Source: Crocosphaera chwakensis CCY0110
GTDB taxonomy: Bacteria; Cyanobacteriota; Cyanobacteriia; Cyanobacteriales; Microcystaceae
Direction: 5' to 3'
Length of the DNA: 64,000 bases
Assembly: GCF_000169335.1 (NCBI RefSeq)
Contig: NZ_AAXW01000004.1
Coordinates: 124,001 to 188,000, forward strand
Below the pieces are notes generated by a model, which was given only the letters and a program-made list of their open reading frames with translations, was not told the DNA's origin and ran no database searches. A program made the position numbers and the translations under genes. This document shows positions 17,266 to 25,072 of the stretch, piece after piece. Position 1 is the first letter of the stretch, and every line of letters begins with the position of its first letter.

Positions 17266-17628
17266 ATGAGTTACACTATCACCAATGAATGTATTAACTG
17301 TCATCGTTGTCGGAGTGCTTGCCCGACGGGTGCTATTACCATACAAGATAATGTATTTCTGATCGATGCGACGCTGTGTAATGATTGTCACGGTTATTAT
17401 GGAACCCCCCAGTGTGCCTCGGTATGTCCTACCAACTCTGCTTGCTTACCGTCCTATCAAGTCACTGGGGGCAGTAAAAACCAAATGGCTGATTATTGGG
17501 ATATTTGGTTTAACCGTTATAACAAATTAGTCGGCAACCTCAAAGGAAAACAAACAAGTCCTTACTGGGAACAGTGGTTTGATGCTTACTCCCAAGAAAT
17601 TTCGACCTTAATGACAGCCAATAGTTAA
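17266..17628 (+). CDS. fdxN: nif-associated bacterial-type 2[4Fe-4S] ferredoxin
   Basis: 120 residues. The N-terminal ~65 residues form a two-cluster ferredoxin (CINCHRCRSACP and CNDCHG..., then CASVCP), and a ~50-residue C-terminal extension is rich in Trp and Tyr (YWDIWFNRYNKLVG, PYWEQWFDAY). It occupies the standard cyanobacterial nifB-fdxN-nifS position and probably supplies electrons to NifB or to nitrogenase assembly. The start has a GGAG box next to a GCGATCGC octamer. Confidence 0.94.
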   Translation: MSYTITNECINCHRCRSACPTGAITIQDNVFLIDATLCNDCHGYYGTPQCASVCPTNSACLPSYQVTGGSKNQMADYWDIWFNRYNKLVGNLKGKQTSPYWEQWFDAYSQEISTLMTANS

Positions 17629-17664
17629 GAACAAGGCGACAGGCAATAGTGTTAAACCTTTCCT

Positions 17665-17707
<43 letters not shown>

Positions 17708-17718
17708 GGTACAAACTG

Positions 17719-18921
17719 ATGAGAGACTGTATATATCTAGATAATAATGCAACTACCCAAATAGATGAGGAAGTATTAGGCACAATGATGCCCTATCTTA
17801 CCCTCTATTATGGCAACCCTTCGAGTATGCACACCTTCGGTGGACAAGTCGGAAAAGCCGTTAAAACCGCAAGAGAACAAGTCGCTTCTTTACTCGGTGC
17901 TGAACCTTCAGAAATTATTTTTACCAGTTGCGGGACAGAAGGGGATAATGCAGCCATCCGTGCAGCCCTTACCGCTCAACCCAATAAACGTCATATTATT
18001 ACAACAGAAGTAGAACATCCTGCGATTTTAAACCTTTGCAGACATTTAGAAAAACAAGGATATACGGTCACTTATCTCGGAGTTGATAGTCAAGGCAGAT
18101 TGGATCTCGATGAAGTGCAAGCATCCTTAACTGGCAGCACGGCTCTCGTTACCATCATGTACGCCAATAACGAAACCGGTGTCGTCTTCCCCATCGAACA
18201 AGTGGGAGCCATGGCCAAAGAATATGGAGCTTTATTCCATGTTGATGCAGTGCAAGCTGTCGGTAAAATTCCCCTAGACATGAGCAGTAGCACCATCGAT
18301 ATGCTTACCCTTTCTGGTCATAAACTTCATGCTCCTAAAGGTATTGGTGCTTTATATGTGCGTAAAGGAACCCGTTTCCGTCCCTTTATGGTAGGAGGTC
18401 ATCAAGAAAGAGGCCGCCGTGGGGGAACAGAAAATGTACCCGGTATCGTTGCTCTAGGAAAAGCCTGCGAATTAGCAGAATCTCACCTAGCTAATATCTC
18501 CCACGAAAGACAATTAAGAGATTATTTAGAAACCAGCATCCTCACCCTGATTCCTGATACAGTAGTAAATGGAAGCACAAAAGAAAGATTACCTAATACA
18601 ACTAATATTGGTTTTAAATATATCGAGGGCGAAGCCATTTTACTCTCCATGAATCAGTTTGGCATCTGTGCCTCTTCTGGTTCGGCTTGTACCTCTGGTT
18701 CCCTTGAGCCCTCTCATGTCTTGAGAGCAATGGGACTTCCTTATAGTGTATTGCATGGATCTATTCGCTTTAGTCTCTCTCGTTATACTACCCAGGATGA
18801 GATTCAGCGTGTCATTGAAGTTTTACCCGATACTATAGCCCGTTTACGCGCCATGTCCCCCTTTAGTAATGATGACGCAACCTGGTTACAAGAACAAGAA
18901 AAAGCAACTTTAGCTAAATAG
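17719..18921 (+). CDS. nifS: nitrogenase cysteine desulfurase NifS
   Basis: 400 residues of the class-V PLP aminotransferase fold. The Schiff-base lysine is K202 in LSGHKLHAPKG; the active-site loop cysteine is C324 in SSGSACTSGSLEPSHVL; NNATTQ near the N-terminus and RGGTENVPGIVALG are typical for NifS/IscS. It strips sulphur from cysteine and delivers persulfide to NifU for [Fe-S] assembly. The 12 bp between the start and a heptamer repeat hold no clear Shine-Dalgarno. Confidence 0.97.
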   Translation: MRDCIYLDNNATTQIDEEVLGTMMPYLTLYYGNPSSMHTFGGQVGKAVKTAREQVASLLGAEPSEIIFTSCGTEGDNAAIRAALTAQPNKRHIITTEVEHPAILNLCRHLEKQGYTVTYLGVDSQGRLDLDEVQASLTGSTALVTIMYANNETGVVFPIEQVGAMAKEYGALFHVDAVQAVGKIPLDMSSSTIDMLTLSGHKLHAPKGIGALYVRKGTRFRPFMVGGHQERGRRGGTENVPGIVALGKACELAESHLANISHERQLRDYLETSILTLIPDTVVNGSTKERLPNTTNIGFKYIEGEAILLSMNQFGICASSGSACTSGSLEPSHVLRAMGLPYSVLHGSIRFSLSRYTTQDEIQRVIEVLPDTIARLRAMSPFSNDDATWLQEQEKATLAK

Positions 18922-18935
18922 GAGGTAGGAGGCAG

Positions 18936-19008
18936 ACGAGCGACCCCGCGCCGTCGAACGGAGGTCGGAACCCGCGTCGTCTTACGGCGCAAGGGAACGC
19001 GCGAGGAA
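18936..19008. repeat. composite GC-rich palindromic element (family A) in the nifS-nifU spacer
   Basis: Contains GCGACCCCGCGCCGTCGAACGG, then a 26-bp block reading AGGTCGGAACCCGCGTCGTC... which looks like a second, partial copy, then CGCAAGGGAACGCGC. The outer parts are near-identical to the copy at 58351-58402. Much more GC-rich than the surrounding DNA, which marks it as an insertion between nifS and nifU. Confidence 0.75.
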
Positions 19009-19088
19009 GGCAGGAGTTTGATGTCTCCCCACCCCTCCCACACTCCCCACCCTTAATTCAACTATTAACTAATATCTGGTAACTGATC

Positions 19089-19970
19089 ATGTGGGAATAT
19101 ACAGACAAAGTGATGGATCTCTTCTATAATCCTCGTAATCAAGGAACGATTACGGAAAAAGAAGAAGGACAAGCCATAACAACTGGAGAAGTAGGAAGTA
19201 TTGCTTGTGGCGATGCCCTCAGATTACATTTAAAAGTCGAAGAAAAAACAGAGATTATCTTAGATGCACGGTTTCAAACCTTCGGGTGTGCTTCTGCGAT
19301 CGCTTCTTCTTCTGCATTAACTGAGTTACTGGTTGGTAAAACCTTAGATGAAGCTCTCAGTCTTACCAATAAAGAGATCGCTGACTTCTTAGGAGGTTTA
19401 CCGGAAGAAAAAATGCACTGTTCCGTGATGGGACAAGAAGCTTTAGAAGCGGCTATCTTTAACTACAGAGGCATTCCCCTCGATAACCATGAAGAGGATG
19501 AAGGTGCATTAATTTGTCGTTGCTTCGGTGTTACCGATAGTCGTATTCGTCGCATCATCTTAGAAAACGACTTAACCACTGCAGAACAAGTCACTAACTA
19601 TGTTAAAGCTGGTGGTGGATGTGGGTCTTGTTTAGCCGATATTGATGATCTCATTGCAGAGATTGTGCAAGAAAAAGCTACCGCCGTTGCCGTTGCCACA
19701 GAAGTTGTTAAAGCCAAATCAGAAAGCTTACCCCTAACTAACTTACAAAAAATTACCCTCATTCAACAAGTCCTAGAAGAAGAAGTCAGACCTGCCTTAG
19801 CTCAAGATGGGGGAGACGTGGACTTATTTGATGTGGATGGAGACTTAGTTAAAGTGATCCTCAAAGGAGCGTGTGATTCTTGTCCTAGTAGTACCGCCAC
19901 CTTGAAAATGGCGATCGAAGCCAGACTACGGGATCGAGTTTCCCCAGATTTAACCGTGATTGCAGTGTAA
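19089..19970 (+). CDS. nifU: Fe-S cluster scaffold NifU
   Basis: 293 residues, the full three-domain nitrogenase scaffold. Residues ~1-125 are IscU-like (AC-GDALRLHL and a CSVMGQEALEAA site); ~135-185 are a BFD-like [2Fe-2S] domain (CRCFGVTDSRIRR, GGGCGSCLADID); ~215-293 are an NfuA-like domain with the CxxC cluster site GACDSCPSSTA. It builds [4Fe-4S] clusters from NifS-derived sulphur for NifB and NifH. A 316-bp spacer with RNA-like structure separates it from nifH. Confidence 0.97.
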   Translation: MWEYTDKVMDLFYNPRNQGTITEKEEGQAITTGEVGSIACGDALRLHLKVEEKTEIILDARFQTFGCASAIASSSALTELLVGKTLDEALSLTNKEIADFLGGLPEEKMHCSVMGQEALEAAIFNYRGIPLDNHEEDEGALICRCFGVTDSRIRRIILENDLTTAEQVTNYVKAGGGCGSCLADIDDLIAEIVQEKATAVAVATEVVKAKSESLPLTNLQKITLIQQVLEEEVRPALAQDGGDVDLFDVDGDLVKVILKGACDSCPSSTATLKMAIEARLRDRVSPDLTVIAV

Positions 19971-20007
19971 GAGACAATCACTGAAAACTAATAACAAGGA
20001 GAACACT

Positions 20008-20049
20008 ATGTTAACTCAAAAGAAGGGTCGAGAGCGATCTCCACCATAA
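20008..20049 (+). CDS. 13-codon leader ORF upstream of nifH (candidate)
   Basis: MLTQKKGRERSPP, stop TAA. The ATG is preceded by AAGGAGAAC at 19996-20004, one of the best Shine-Dalgarno sequences in the window and far better than that of nifH. The basic 13-mer overlaps the 5' arm of a long RNA stem (20025-20034), so translation would open that stem. Whether it is translated is unknown; I call it a candidate leader peptide on sequence grounds only. Confidence 0.4.
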   Translation: MLTQKKGRERSPP

Positions 20050-20095
20050 GTATCGCTTCTCACCGGACGTTAATTAAAACGTCACCTCTTGACCC
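20025..20095 (+). promoter_or_regulatory. three-way-junction RNA fold in nifH leader
   Basis: Outer stem GGGTCGAGAG (20025-20034) with CTCTTGACCC (20086-20095), ten pairs with one G.U; inner hairpins GCGAT/ATCGC (20034-20038 with 20052-20056, sharing the junction base) and GACGTT/AACGTC (20066-20071 with 20078-20083). Not a tRNA: no T-loop or CCA-type layout. Candidate cis-acting RNA element for nifH expression. Confidence 0.45.
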
Positions 20096-20151
20096 AAGAA
20101 AAAGTAAAGTTTCACAGCCTTTACTCATTTTCTTACCTCGGAAGACATCGA

Positions 20152-20230
20152 CTGACGTAGAGATCGAGGGTTCTAATGGGATGAAAATCCCCCTGTTTCC
20201 TAACCAAACAACGAATCATCTTTACGTCAG
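20152..20230 (+). promoter_or_regulatory. second stem with GNRA hairpin in nifH leader
   Basis: CTGACGTAGAGA (20152-20163) pairs with TCTTTACGTCAG (20219-20230) over 12 positions including one G.U, enclosing GGGAT-GAAA-ATCCC (20178-20191), a five-pair stem capped by a GNRA tetraloop. The fold ends 56 bp before the nifH ATG. It could stabilise a processed nifH mRNA 5' end or bind a regulator. Confidence 0.45.
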
Positions 20231-20286
20231 CAATAGATCAATCTTCCAACCTTATACACTCACTGTCTAACAAGCGAGAATCAACT

Positions 20287-21159
20287 ATGCGTCAGATTGC
20301 ATTTTACGGAAAAGGCGGTATTGGTAAATCTACCACTTCTCAGAATACCATTGCTGCGTTAGCTGAAAACAACCGCATCATGATTGTAGGTTGTGACCCT
20401 AAAGCTGATTCTACCCGCTTAATGCTTCACACCAAAGCACAAACCACCATTCTGCACTTAGCAGCAGAACGGGGAACCGTTGAAGACATCGAACTCGAAG
20501 AAGTATTACTCGAAGGATACCAAGGAGTCAAGTGTGTTGAGTCCGGTGGTCCTGAGCCTGGAGTTGGATGTGCTGGTCGTGGTATCATCACCGCCATTAA
20601 CTTCTTAGAAGAAGAAGGTGCTTATGAAGACCTAGACTTCGTATCCTATGACGTATTAGGAGACGTTGTATGTGGTGGTTTCGCAATGCCTATCCGTGAA
20701 GGAAAAGCACAAGAAATCTACATCGTAACCTCCGGGGAAATGATGGCGATGTACGCTGCTAACAACATTGCTCGTGGTATTTTAAAATACGCTCACACTG
20801 GTGGTGTTCGTTTAGGTGGTTTAATTTGTAACAGCCGTAACGTTAACTGTGAAGCTGAGTTAATCGAAGAATTAGCTCGTCGTCTCGGTACCCAAATGAT
20901 TCACTTCGTACCCCGTTCTAAGCAGGTACAAGAAGCTGAATTACGTCGTATGACTGTTATTGAATACTCTCCTGATCACCCTCAAGCTCAGGAATACCGT
21001 GAGTTATCTCGCAAAATCGAGAATAACACCAACTTGGTCATTCCTACTCCTATCACGATGGAAGAACTCGAAGAACTCTTAGTTGACTTCGGTATCCTCG
21101 GTGGTGAAGACGAGTACGAGAAAGTTATTCAAGCTGATAAAGCCGCAGGCAAAGCTTAG
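20287..21159 (+). CDS. nifH: nitrogenase iron protein (dinitrogenase reductase)
   Basis: 290 residues. Walker A GKGGIGKST (residues 8-16), switch region CDPKADSTR, and the two inter-subunit [4Fe-4S] ligands Cys95 (GVGCAGRG) and Cys129 (DVVCGGFAMP). The Arg after Cys95 (CAGR) is the usual ADP-ribosylation-type site. NifH is the ATP-dependent electron donor to NifDK and also acts in P-cluster and FeMo-co maturation. Codon use is strongly biased to C-ending codons relative to neighbours, as expected for a highly expressed gene. Its own upstream leader suggests separate control. Confidence 0.99.
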   Translation: MRQIAFYGKGGIGKSTTSQNTIAALAENNRIMIVGCDPKADSTRLMLHTKAQTTILHLAAERGTVEDIELEEVLLEGYQGVKCVESGGPEPGVGCAGRGIITAINFLEEEGAYEDLDFVSYDVLGDVVCGGFAMPIREGKAQEIYIVTSGEMMAMYAANNIARGILKYAHTGGVRLGGLICNSRNVNCEAELIEELARRLGTQMIHFVPRSKQVQEAELRRMTVIEYSPDHPQAQEYRELSRKIENNTNLVIPTPITMEELEELLVDFGILGGEDEYEKVIQADKAAGKA

Positions 21160-21194
21160 ACTGAATCTCGCTTAGTAGGATTGAGGATCATTCT

Positions 21195-21261
21195 AAGGCA
21201 AAAGTGAATAGAAAATAGTGCCAACTATCAACTATTAACTTTAAACTAATACTTTTGCCTT
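21195..21261 (+). promoter_or_regulatory. long inverted repeat in the nifH-nifD spacer
   Basis: AAGGCAAAAGT (21195-21205) and ACTTTTGCCTT (21251-21261) are perfect complements, 11 bp, enclosing 45 bases. Located immediately after nifH, it could act as a 3' stabiliser or processing site giving excess nifH mRNA over nifDK, a ratio known in other diazotrophs. Confidence 0.45.
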
Positions 21262-21316
21262 CCCCTCTTTCCCTTTTCGATAATTTTTCTTCTACACCAA
21301 CTTTGAGAGGAACACC

Positions 21317-22759
21317 ATGGCAACAGTTGAAGACAATAAGAAGCTCATTGCCGACGTTCTGTCGACTTATCCCGAAAAAGCTGCTAAAAAACGCGCAAAA
21401 CACCTCGGTGTTTACGAAGAAGGCGAAGCTGATTGCGGCGTAAAATCCAATAAACAATCCTTACCTGGGGTTATGACCGCTCGTGGTTGTGCTTATGCAG
21501 GATCAAAAGGGGTTGTTTGGGGTCCCATTAAGGACATGGTTCATATCTCCCACGGTCCTGTGGGTTGTGGTTACTACTCCTGGTCTGGTCGTCGTAACTA
21601 CTACATTGGAACCACAGGGGTTGACTCCTTCGGTACCATGCAGTTTACCTCCGATTTCCAAGAACGTGACATCGTTTTTGGTGGAGACAAAAAACTCGCT
21701 AAAATCATTGATGAAATCGAAGAATTATTCCCCTTAAACGGTGGTGTTTCTGTTCAGTCAGAATGTCCCGTTGGTTTAATCGGAGATGACATCGAATCCG
21801 TTGCTCGTACCAAGAGCAAAGAAACCGGTAAATCCGTTGTTCCTGTTCGTTGTGAAGGGTTCCGTGGGGTTTCACAGTCCTTAGGACACCACATCGCTAA
21901 CGACATGATTCGTGACTGGGTTTTCCCCACTGCGGATAAAGAGAACGCAGAAAAAGGATTTGAAGGCACTCCTTATGACGTAGCCATCATCGGTGACTAC
22001 AACATCGGTGGAGATGCTTGGTCTAGCCGTATCTTACTTGAAGAAATCGGTCTTCGTGTGGTAGCACAATGGTCTGGTGATGGTACCTTAACCGAGATGA
22101 AGGCAACCCCCAACGTGAAGTTGAACCTCATCCACTGTTATCGTTCCATGAACTATATCAGTCGTCACATGGAAGAAAAGTATGGTATTCCCTGGTTAGA
22201 ATACAACTTCTTTGGACCCAGCAAGATTGCTGCTTCTTTAAGAGAAATCGCTTCACGCTTCGATGAGAAAATCCAAGCGAAAGCTGAAGAAGTCATCGAG
22301 AAGTACAGAAAGCAATCTGAAGAAGTTATTGCTAAGTACCGTCCTCGTTTAGAAGGCAAGTCCGTAATGATGATGGTGGGTGGTTTACGTCCCCGTCACG
22401 TTGTTCCTGCTTTCAAAGACTTAGGAATGGAAATCGTCGGTACTGGATATGAATTCGCCCACGGTGATGACTACAAACGTACCACCAACTACGTTGAAGA
22501 TGCTACCCTCATCTATGATGACGTAACCGGTTATGAGTTTGAAGAGTTCGTTAAAGAACTTAAGCCTGACTTAGTGGCTGCTGGTATTAAAGAGAAGTAT
22601 GTCTTCCAAAAGATGGCTCTTCCCTTCCGTCAAATGCACTCTTGGGATTACTCCGGACCTTACCACGGTTATGATGGCTTCGCTATCTTCGCCCGTGACA
22701 TGGACTTAGCCCTCAATAGTCCCACCTGGGGATTAATTGGCACCCCTTGGAATAAATAA
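21317..22759 (+). CDS. nifD: nitrogenase MoFe protein alpha chain
   Basis: 480 residues. P-cluster cysteines are Cys58 (TARGCAYAG), Cys84 (GPVGCGYYSW) and the one in QSECPVGLIGDD; the FeMo-co Cys ligand lies in LNLIHCYRSMNYI and the His ligand in RQMHSWDYSGPYHG near residue 440. RRNYYIGTTGVDSFG is typical of the alpha chain. Start ATG has a GAGAGGAA box. Together with NifK it forms the dinitrogenase heterotetramer that reduces N2. Confidence 0.99.
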   Translation: MATVEDNKKLIADVLSTYPEKAAKKRAKHLGVYEEGEADCGVKSNKQSLPGVMTARGCAYAGSKGVVWGPIKDMVHISHGPVGCGYYSWSGRRNYYIGTTGVDSFGTMQFTSDFQERDIVFGGDKKLAKIIDEIEELFPLNGGVSVQSECPVGLIGDDIESVARTKSKETGKSVVPVRCEGFRGVSQSLGHHIANDMIRDWVFPTADKENAEKGFEGTPYDVAIIGDYNIGGDAWSSRILLEEIGLRVVAQWSGDGTLTEMKATPNVKLNLIHCYRSMNYISRHMEEKYGIPWLEYNFFGPSKIAASLREIASRFDEKIQAKAEEVIEKYRKQSEEVIAKYRPRLEGKSVMMMVGGLRPRHVVPAFKDLGMEIVGTGYEFAHGDDYKRTTNYVEDATLIYDDVTGYEFEEFVKELKPDLVAAGIKEKYVFQKMALPFRQMHSWDYSGPYHGYDGFAIFARDMDLALNSPTWGLIGTPWNK

Positions 22760-22794
22760 GAGGGAGGATGATCATGGGGGACATAACGCTACGC

Positions 22795-22872
22795 GGAAGG
22801 CAAAAGGCAAAAGGCAAAAGGCAAAAGAAGTAATCTAACTTCTGACTTCTGACTTCAAACTTCTGACTTCTG
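22795..22872. repeat. AAAAGGC and TGACTTC heptamer repeats in the nifD-nifK spacer
   Basis: Four units of GGCAAAA (22795-22829), then TTCTGAC-type heptamers (22838-22872). The two repeat classes abut, and the ends AGAAGT/ACTTCT can pair. STRR-type sequence; nothing else seen in this spacer apart from the nifK GGAG box. Confidence 0.75.
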
Positions 22873-22940
22873 CTATCCCCCCTCTCTCTTTTCCAAGTTT
22901 GTTTGTCTGAGATATCCATCCTATACTGGAGTTACTACCA

Positions 22941-24476
22941 ATGGCTCAAAACGTAAACAATATTAAGGATCACGTTGATCTATTCCATCAGCCTGAATAC
23001 CAAGAACTTTTTGAAAATAAGAAACAGTTTGAAGGAATGCCTTCTGCTGAGAAAGTTCAAGAAGTGGCTGAATGGACCAAAACCTGGGAATATCGGGAAA
23101 AGAACTTCGCTCGTGAAGCGTTAACCGTTAACCCTGCTAAAGCTTGTCAACCTTTAGGTGCGCTACTTGCGGCTATTGGGTTTGAAGGAACCTTACCCTT
23201 CGTTCACGGTTCTCAAGGTTGTGTGGCTTACTTCCGTACCCACTTAACCCGTCACTTCAAAGAGCCTGTTAGTGCTGTTTCTTCTTCCATGACTGAAAAC
23301 GCTGCTGTTTTCGGTGGATTAAAGAACATGGTTGATGGACTTCAAAACTCCTACGCCCTTTACAAGCCCAAAATGATCGCTGTCTGTACCACTTGTATGG
23401 CTGAGGTTATTGGGGATGACTTAGGTGCGTTCTTAGGAAATGCTCGTCAAGACGGAGTTATTCCTGAAGATTTACCCGTTCCTTTTGCTCATACACCTAG
23501 TTTTGTGGGTTCTCACATCACTGGTTATGACAGCATGATGAAATCTATTCTTTCTACCTTAACCAAAGACAACAAGAAAGAAACCACCAACGGTAAAATC
23601 AACTTCATCGCTGGCTTTGAAACCTACATTGGTAACGTCCGTGAGTTGAAGAAAATCATCTCTGCGTTTGATTTAGAAGGTACTCTTTTAAGCGACACCG
23701 AAATGTACTTAGATTCTCCCAACTTAGGGGAATTCAAAATGTACCATGAAGGAACTTCCTTAGAAGACGCTGCTGATTCTATCAACGCTGAAGCGACTGT
23801 TACTCTACAAACCTACACCACTCCCAAAACTCGTGAATACATCGAGAAAGAGTGGGGACAAAAAACTTTCACCTATCGTCCTTGGGGTGTTAAAGGAACT
23901 GATGAGTTCTTAATGGGCTTATCTGAGTTAACTGGCAAACCTATTCCTAAAGAGTTTGAAATCGCTCGTGGACGTGCTGTTGATGCGATGACCGATACTC
24001 AAGCTTGGGTACACGGTAAGCGTGCTGCTGTTTACGGTGATCCTGATCTTGTAATGGGCGTATTACAGTTCATGTTAGAAATGGGTATCGAACCTGTTCA
24101 CGTCTTGGTTAACAATAGCACCAAGGAATTTGAAGCTGAAGCTAAAGCTTTATTAGAAGCCAGTCCCTACGGACAACAAGCTACCGTTTGGGGTGGTAAG
24201 GACTTATGGCATATGCGTTCTTTACTCTTCACCGAACCCGTTGACTTCATCGTTGGTAATTCCTACGGTAAGTATCTAGAGCGTGATACCAAGACTCCTT
24301 TAATCCGTATTGGCTATCCTATCTTTGATCGCCATCACTTACACCGTTACTCCACCATTGGTTATGAAGGTGCTATCAACCTACTAACCTGGATCGCTAA
24401 TGGACTAATGGATGAGTTAGATCGCAAGACAGATACTCCTTCTGTAACGGATATTTCTTTTGACTTAGTTCGTTAA
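22941..24476 (+). CDS. nifK: nitrogenase MoFe protein beta chain
   Basis: 511 residues. P-cluster ligands are Cys69 (NPAKACQPLG), Cys94 (HGSQGCVAYF) and Cys152 in CTTCMAEVIGDD. The N-terminal extension (residues ~1-50, rich in Lys/Glu) is typical of group I NifK that covers the alpha chain. Ends SVTDISFDLVR. Translated from a GGAG-preceded ATG, 181 bp after nifD. All structural residues appear intact. Confidence 0.99.
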   Translation: MAQNVNNIKDHVDLFHQPEYQELFENKKQFEGMPSAEKVQEVAEWTKTWEYREKNFAREALTVNPAKACQPLGALLAAIGFEGTLPFVHGSQGCVAYFRTHLTRHFKEPVSAVSSSMTENAAVFGGLKNMVDGLQNSYALYKPKMIAVCTTCMAEVIGDDLGAFLGNARQDGVIPEDLPVPFAHTPSFVGSHITGYDSMMKSILSTLTKDNKKETTNGKINFIAGFETYIGNVRELKKIISAFDLEGTLLSDTEMYLDSPNLGEFKMYHEGTSLEDAADSINAEATVTLQTYTTPKTREYIEKEWGQKTFTYRPWGVKGTDEFLMGLSELTGKPIPKEFEIARGRAVDAMTDTQAWVHGKRAAVYGDPDLVMGVLQFMLEMGIEPVHVLVNNSTKEFEAEAKALLEASPYGQQATVWGGKDLWHMRSLLFTEPVDFIVGNSYGKYLERDTKTPLIRIGYPIFDRHHLHRYSTIGYEGAINLLTWIANGLMDELDRKTDTPSVTDISFDLVR

Positions 24477-24516
24477 TCCAAGGAAATCTGAATACGAGGG
24501 AGACTAGGAAGATTCA

Positions 24517-24598
24517 GGGAGTATCTTACTCCCCCCCTCTCCTCTCCTCTCCCCTCTCTTTTTGAAGTCAGAAGTCAGAAGTTTGAAGTCAGAAGTTT
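24517..24598 (+). terminator. hairpin plus pyrimidine and heptamer tract after nifK
   Basis: GGGAGTA (24517-24523), loop TCT, TACTCCC (24527-24533): a perfect 7-bp stem, followed by a C/T-only tract ending in TTTTT at ~24560 and then GAAGTCA heptamers (24563-24598). Plausible partial terminator or 3' end of the nifHDK message. Confidence 0.45.
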
Positions 24599-24704
24599 TT
24601 TCAAGGAGTTCTAAAGTTATTGCATAGAATTTCCTCCTCTGCACCCTCTGCTTCCTCTGCTCTCAAAAACTCTCTGCCACTATATTTTTAATCAAGATGA
24701 GGAT

Positions 24705-25010
24705 ATGGTTATGACGAGTCCTACTCATTCTACCCAGAAAAGATTCACTCTTGATCCCCTTTTCCCCCTCAAACGCTGGCTTAATAGTATAGAGGTAACA
24801 AGCACCTCTTTTGCTCATTTTATTTGTCGGATGATTCCTTGTTCTTGTCCTTTTGAAAGAACCATTACGGTATTAGGACGCAAGTTAATCCATATTCCTC
24901 CTCTATGTAAATTAAATCCTTTTTATCACGAATTTGTGGCTTTACGACTCAAAGCATTAAGTTATCTGGCTGATGTTTGTGGTGAAAATGTCGATCATTA
25001 TATTTGTTAA
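24705..25010 (+). CDS. Mo-dependent nitrogenase C-terminal domain protein
   Basis: 101 residues in the nifK-nifE spacer. The central part (FAHFICRMIPCSCPFERTITVLG) and the HIPPLCKLNPFYHEFVALRLKALSYL end are features of the small family annotated as Mo-dependent nitrogenase C-terminal, found as an extra gene in cyanobacterial nif clusters. Four Cys in a CSCPFE context. It is not homologous to NifD or NifK in general; the biochemical role is unknown. The ATG at 24705 has a GATGAGGAT upstream; a second ATG at codon 3 is possible. Confidence 0.85.
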   Translation: MVMTSPTHSTQKRFTLDPLFPLKRWLNSIEVTSTSFAHFICRMIPCSCPFERTITVLGRKLIHIPPLCKLNPFYHEFVALRLKALSYLADVCGENVDHYIC

Positions 25011-25072
25011 ATAATTAATAATGATGAGTTATTAATTATTCAGGTCATTGGTAATTATTAGGGAATTCAGTC

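Noticed and set aside
20025..20095. Cloverleaf-like fold resembling a tRNA
   Set aside because: The outer stem continues for ten pairs into the junction, there is no T-loop (TTCRA), no anticodon arm at the right place and no CCA-type end; better read as an mRNA leader fold.
22795..22872. Possible CRISPR array in the nifD-nifK spacer
   Set aside because: Units are contiguous heptamers without spacers; typical STRR, not CRISPR. No cas genes in the window.
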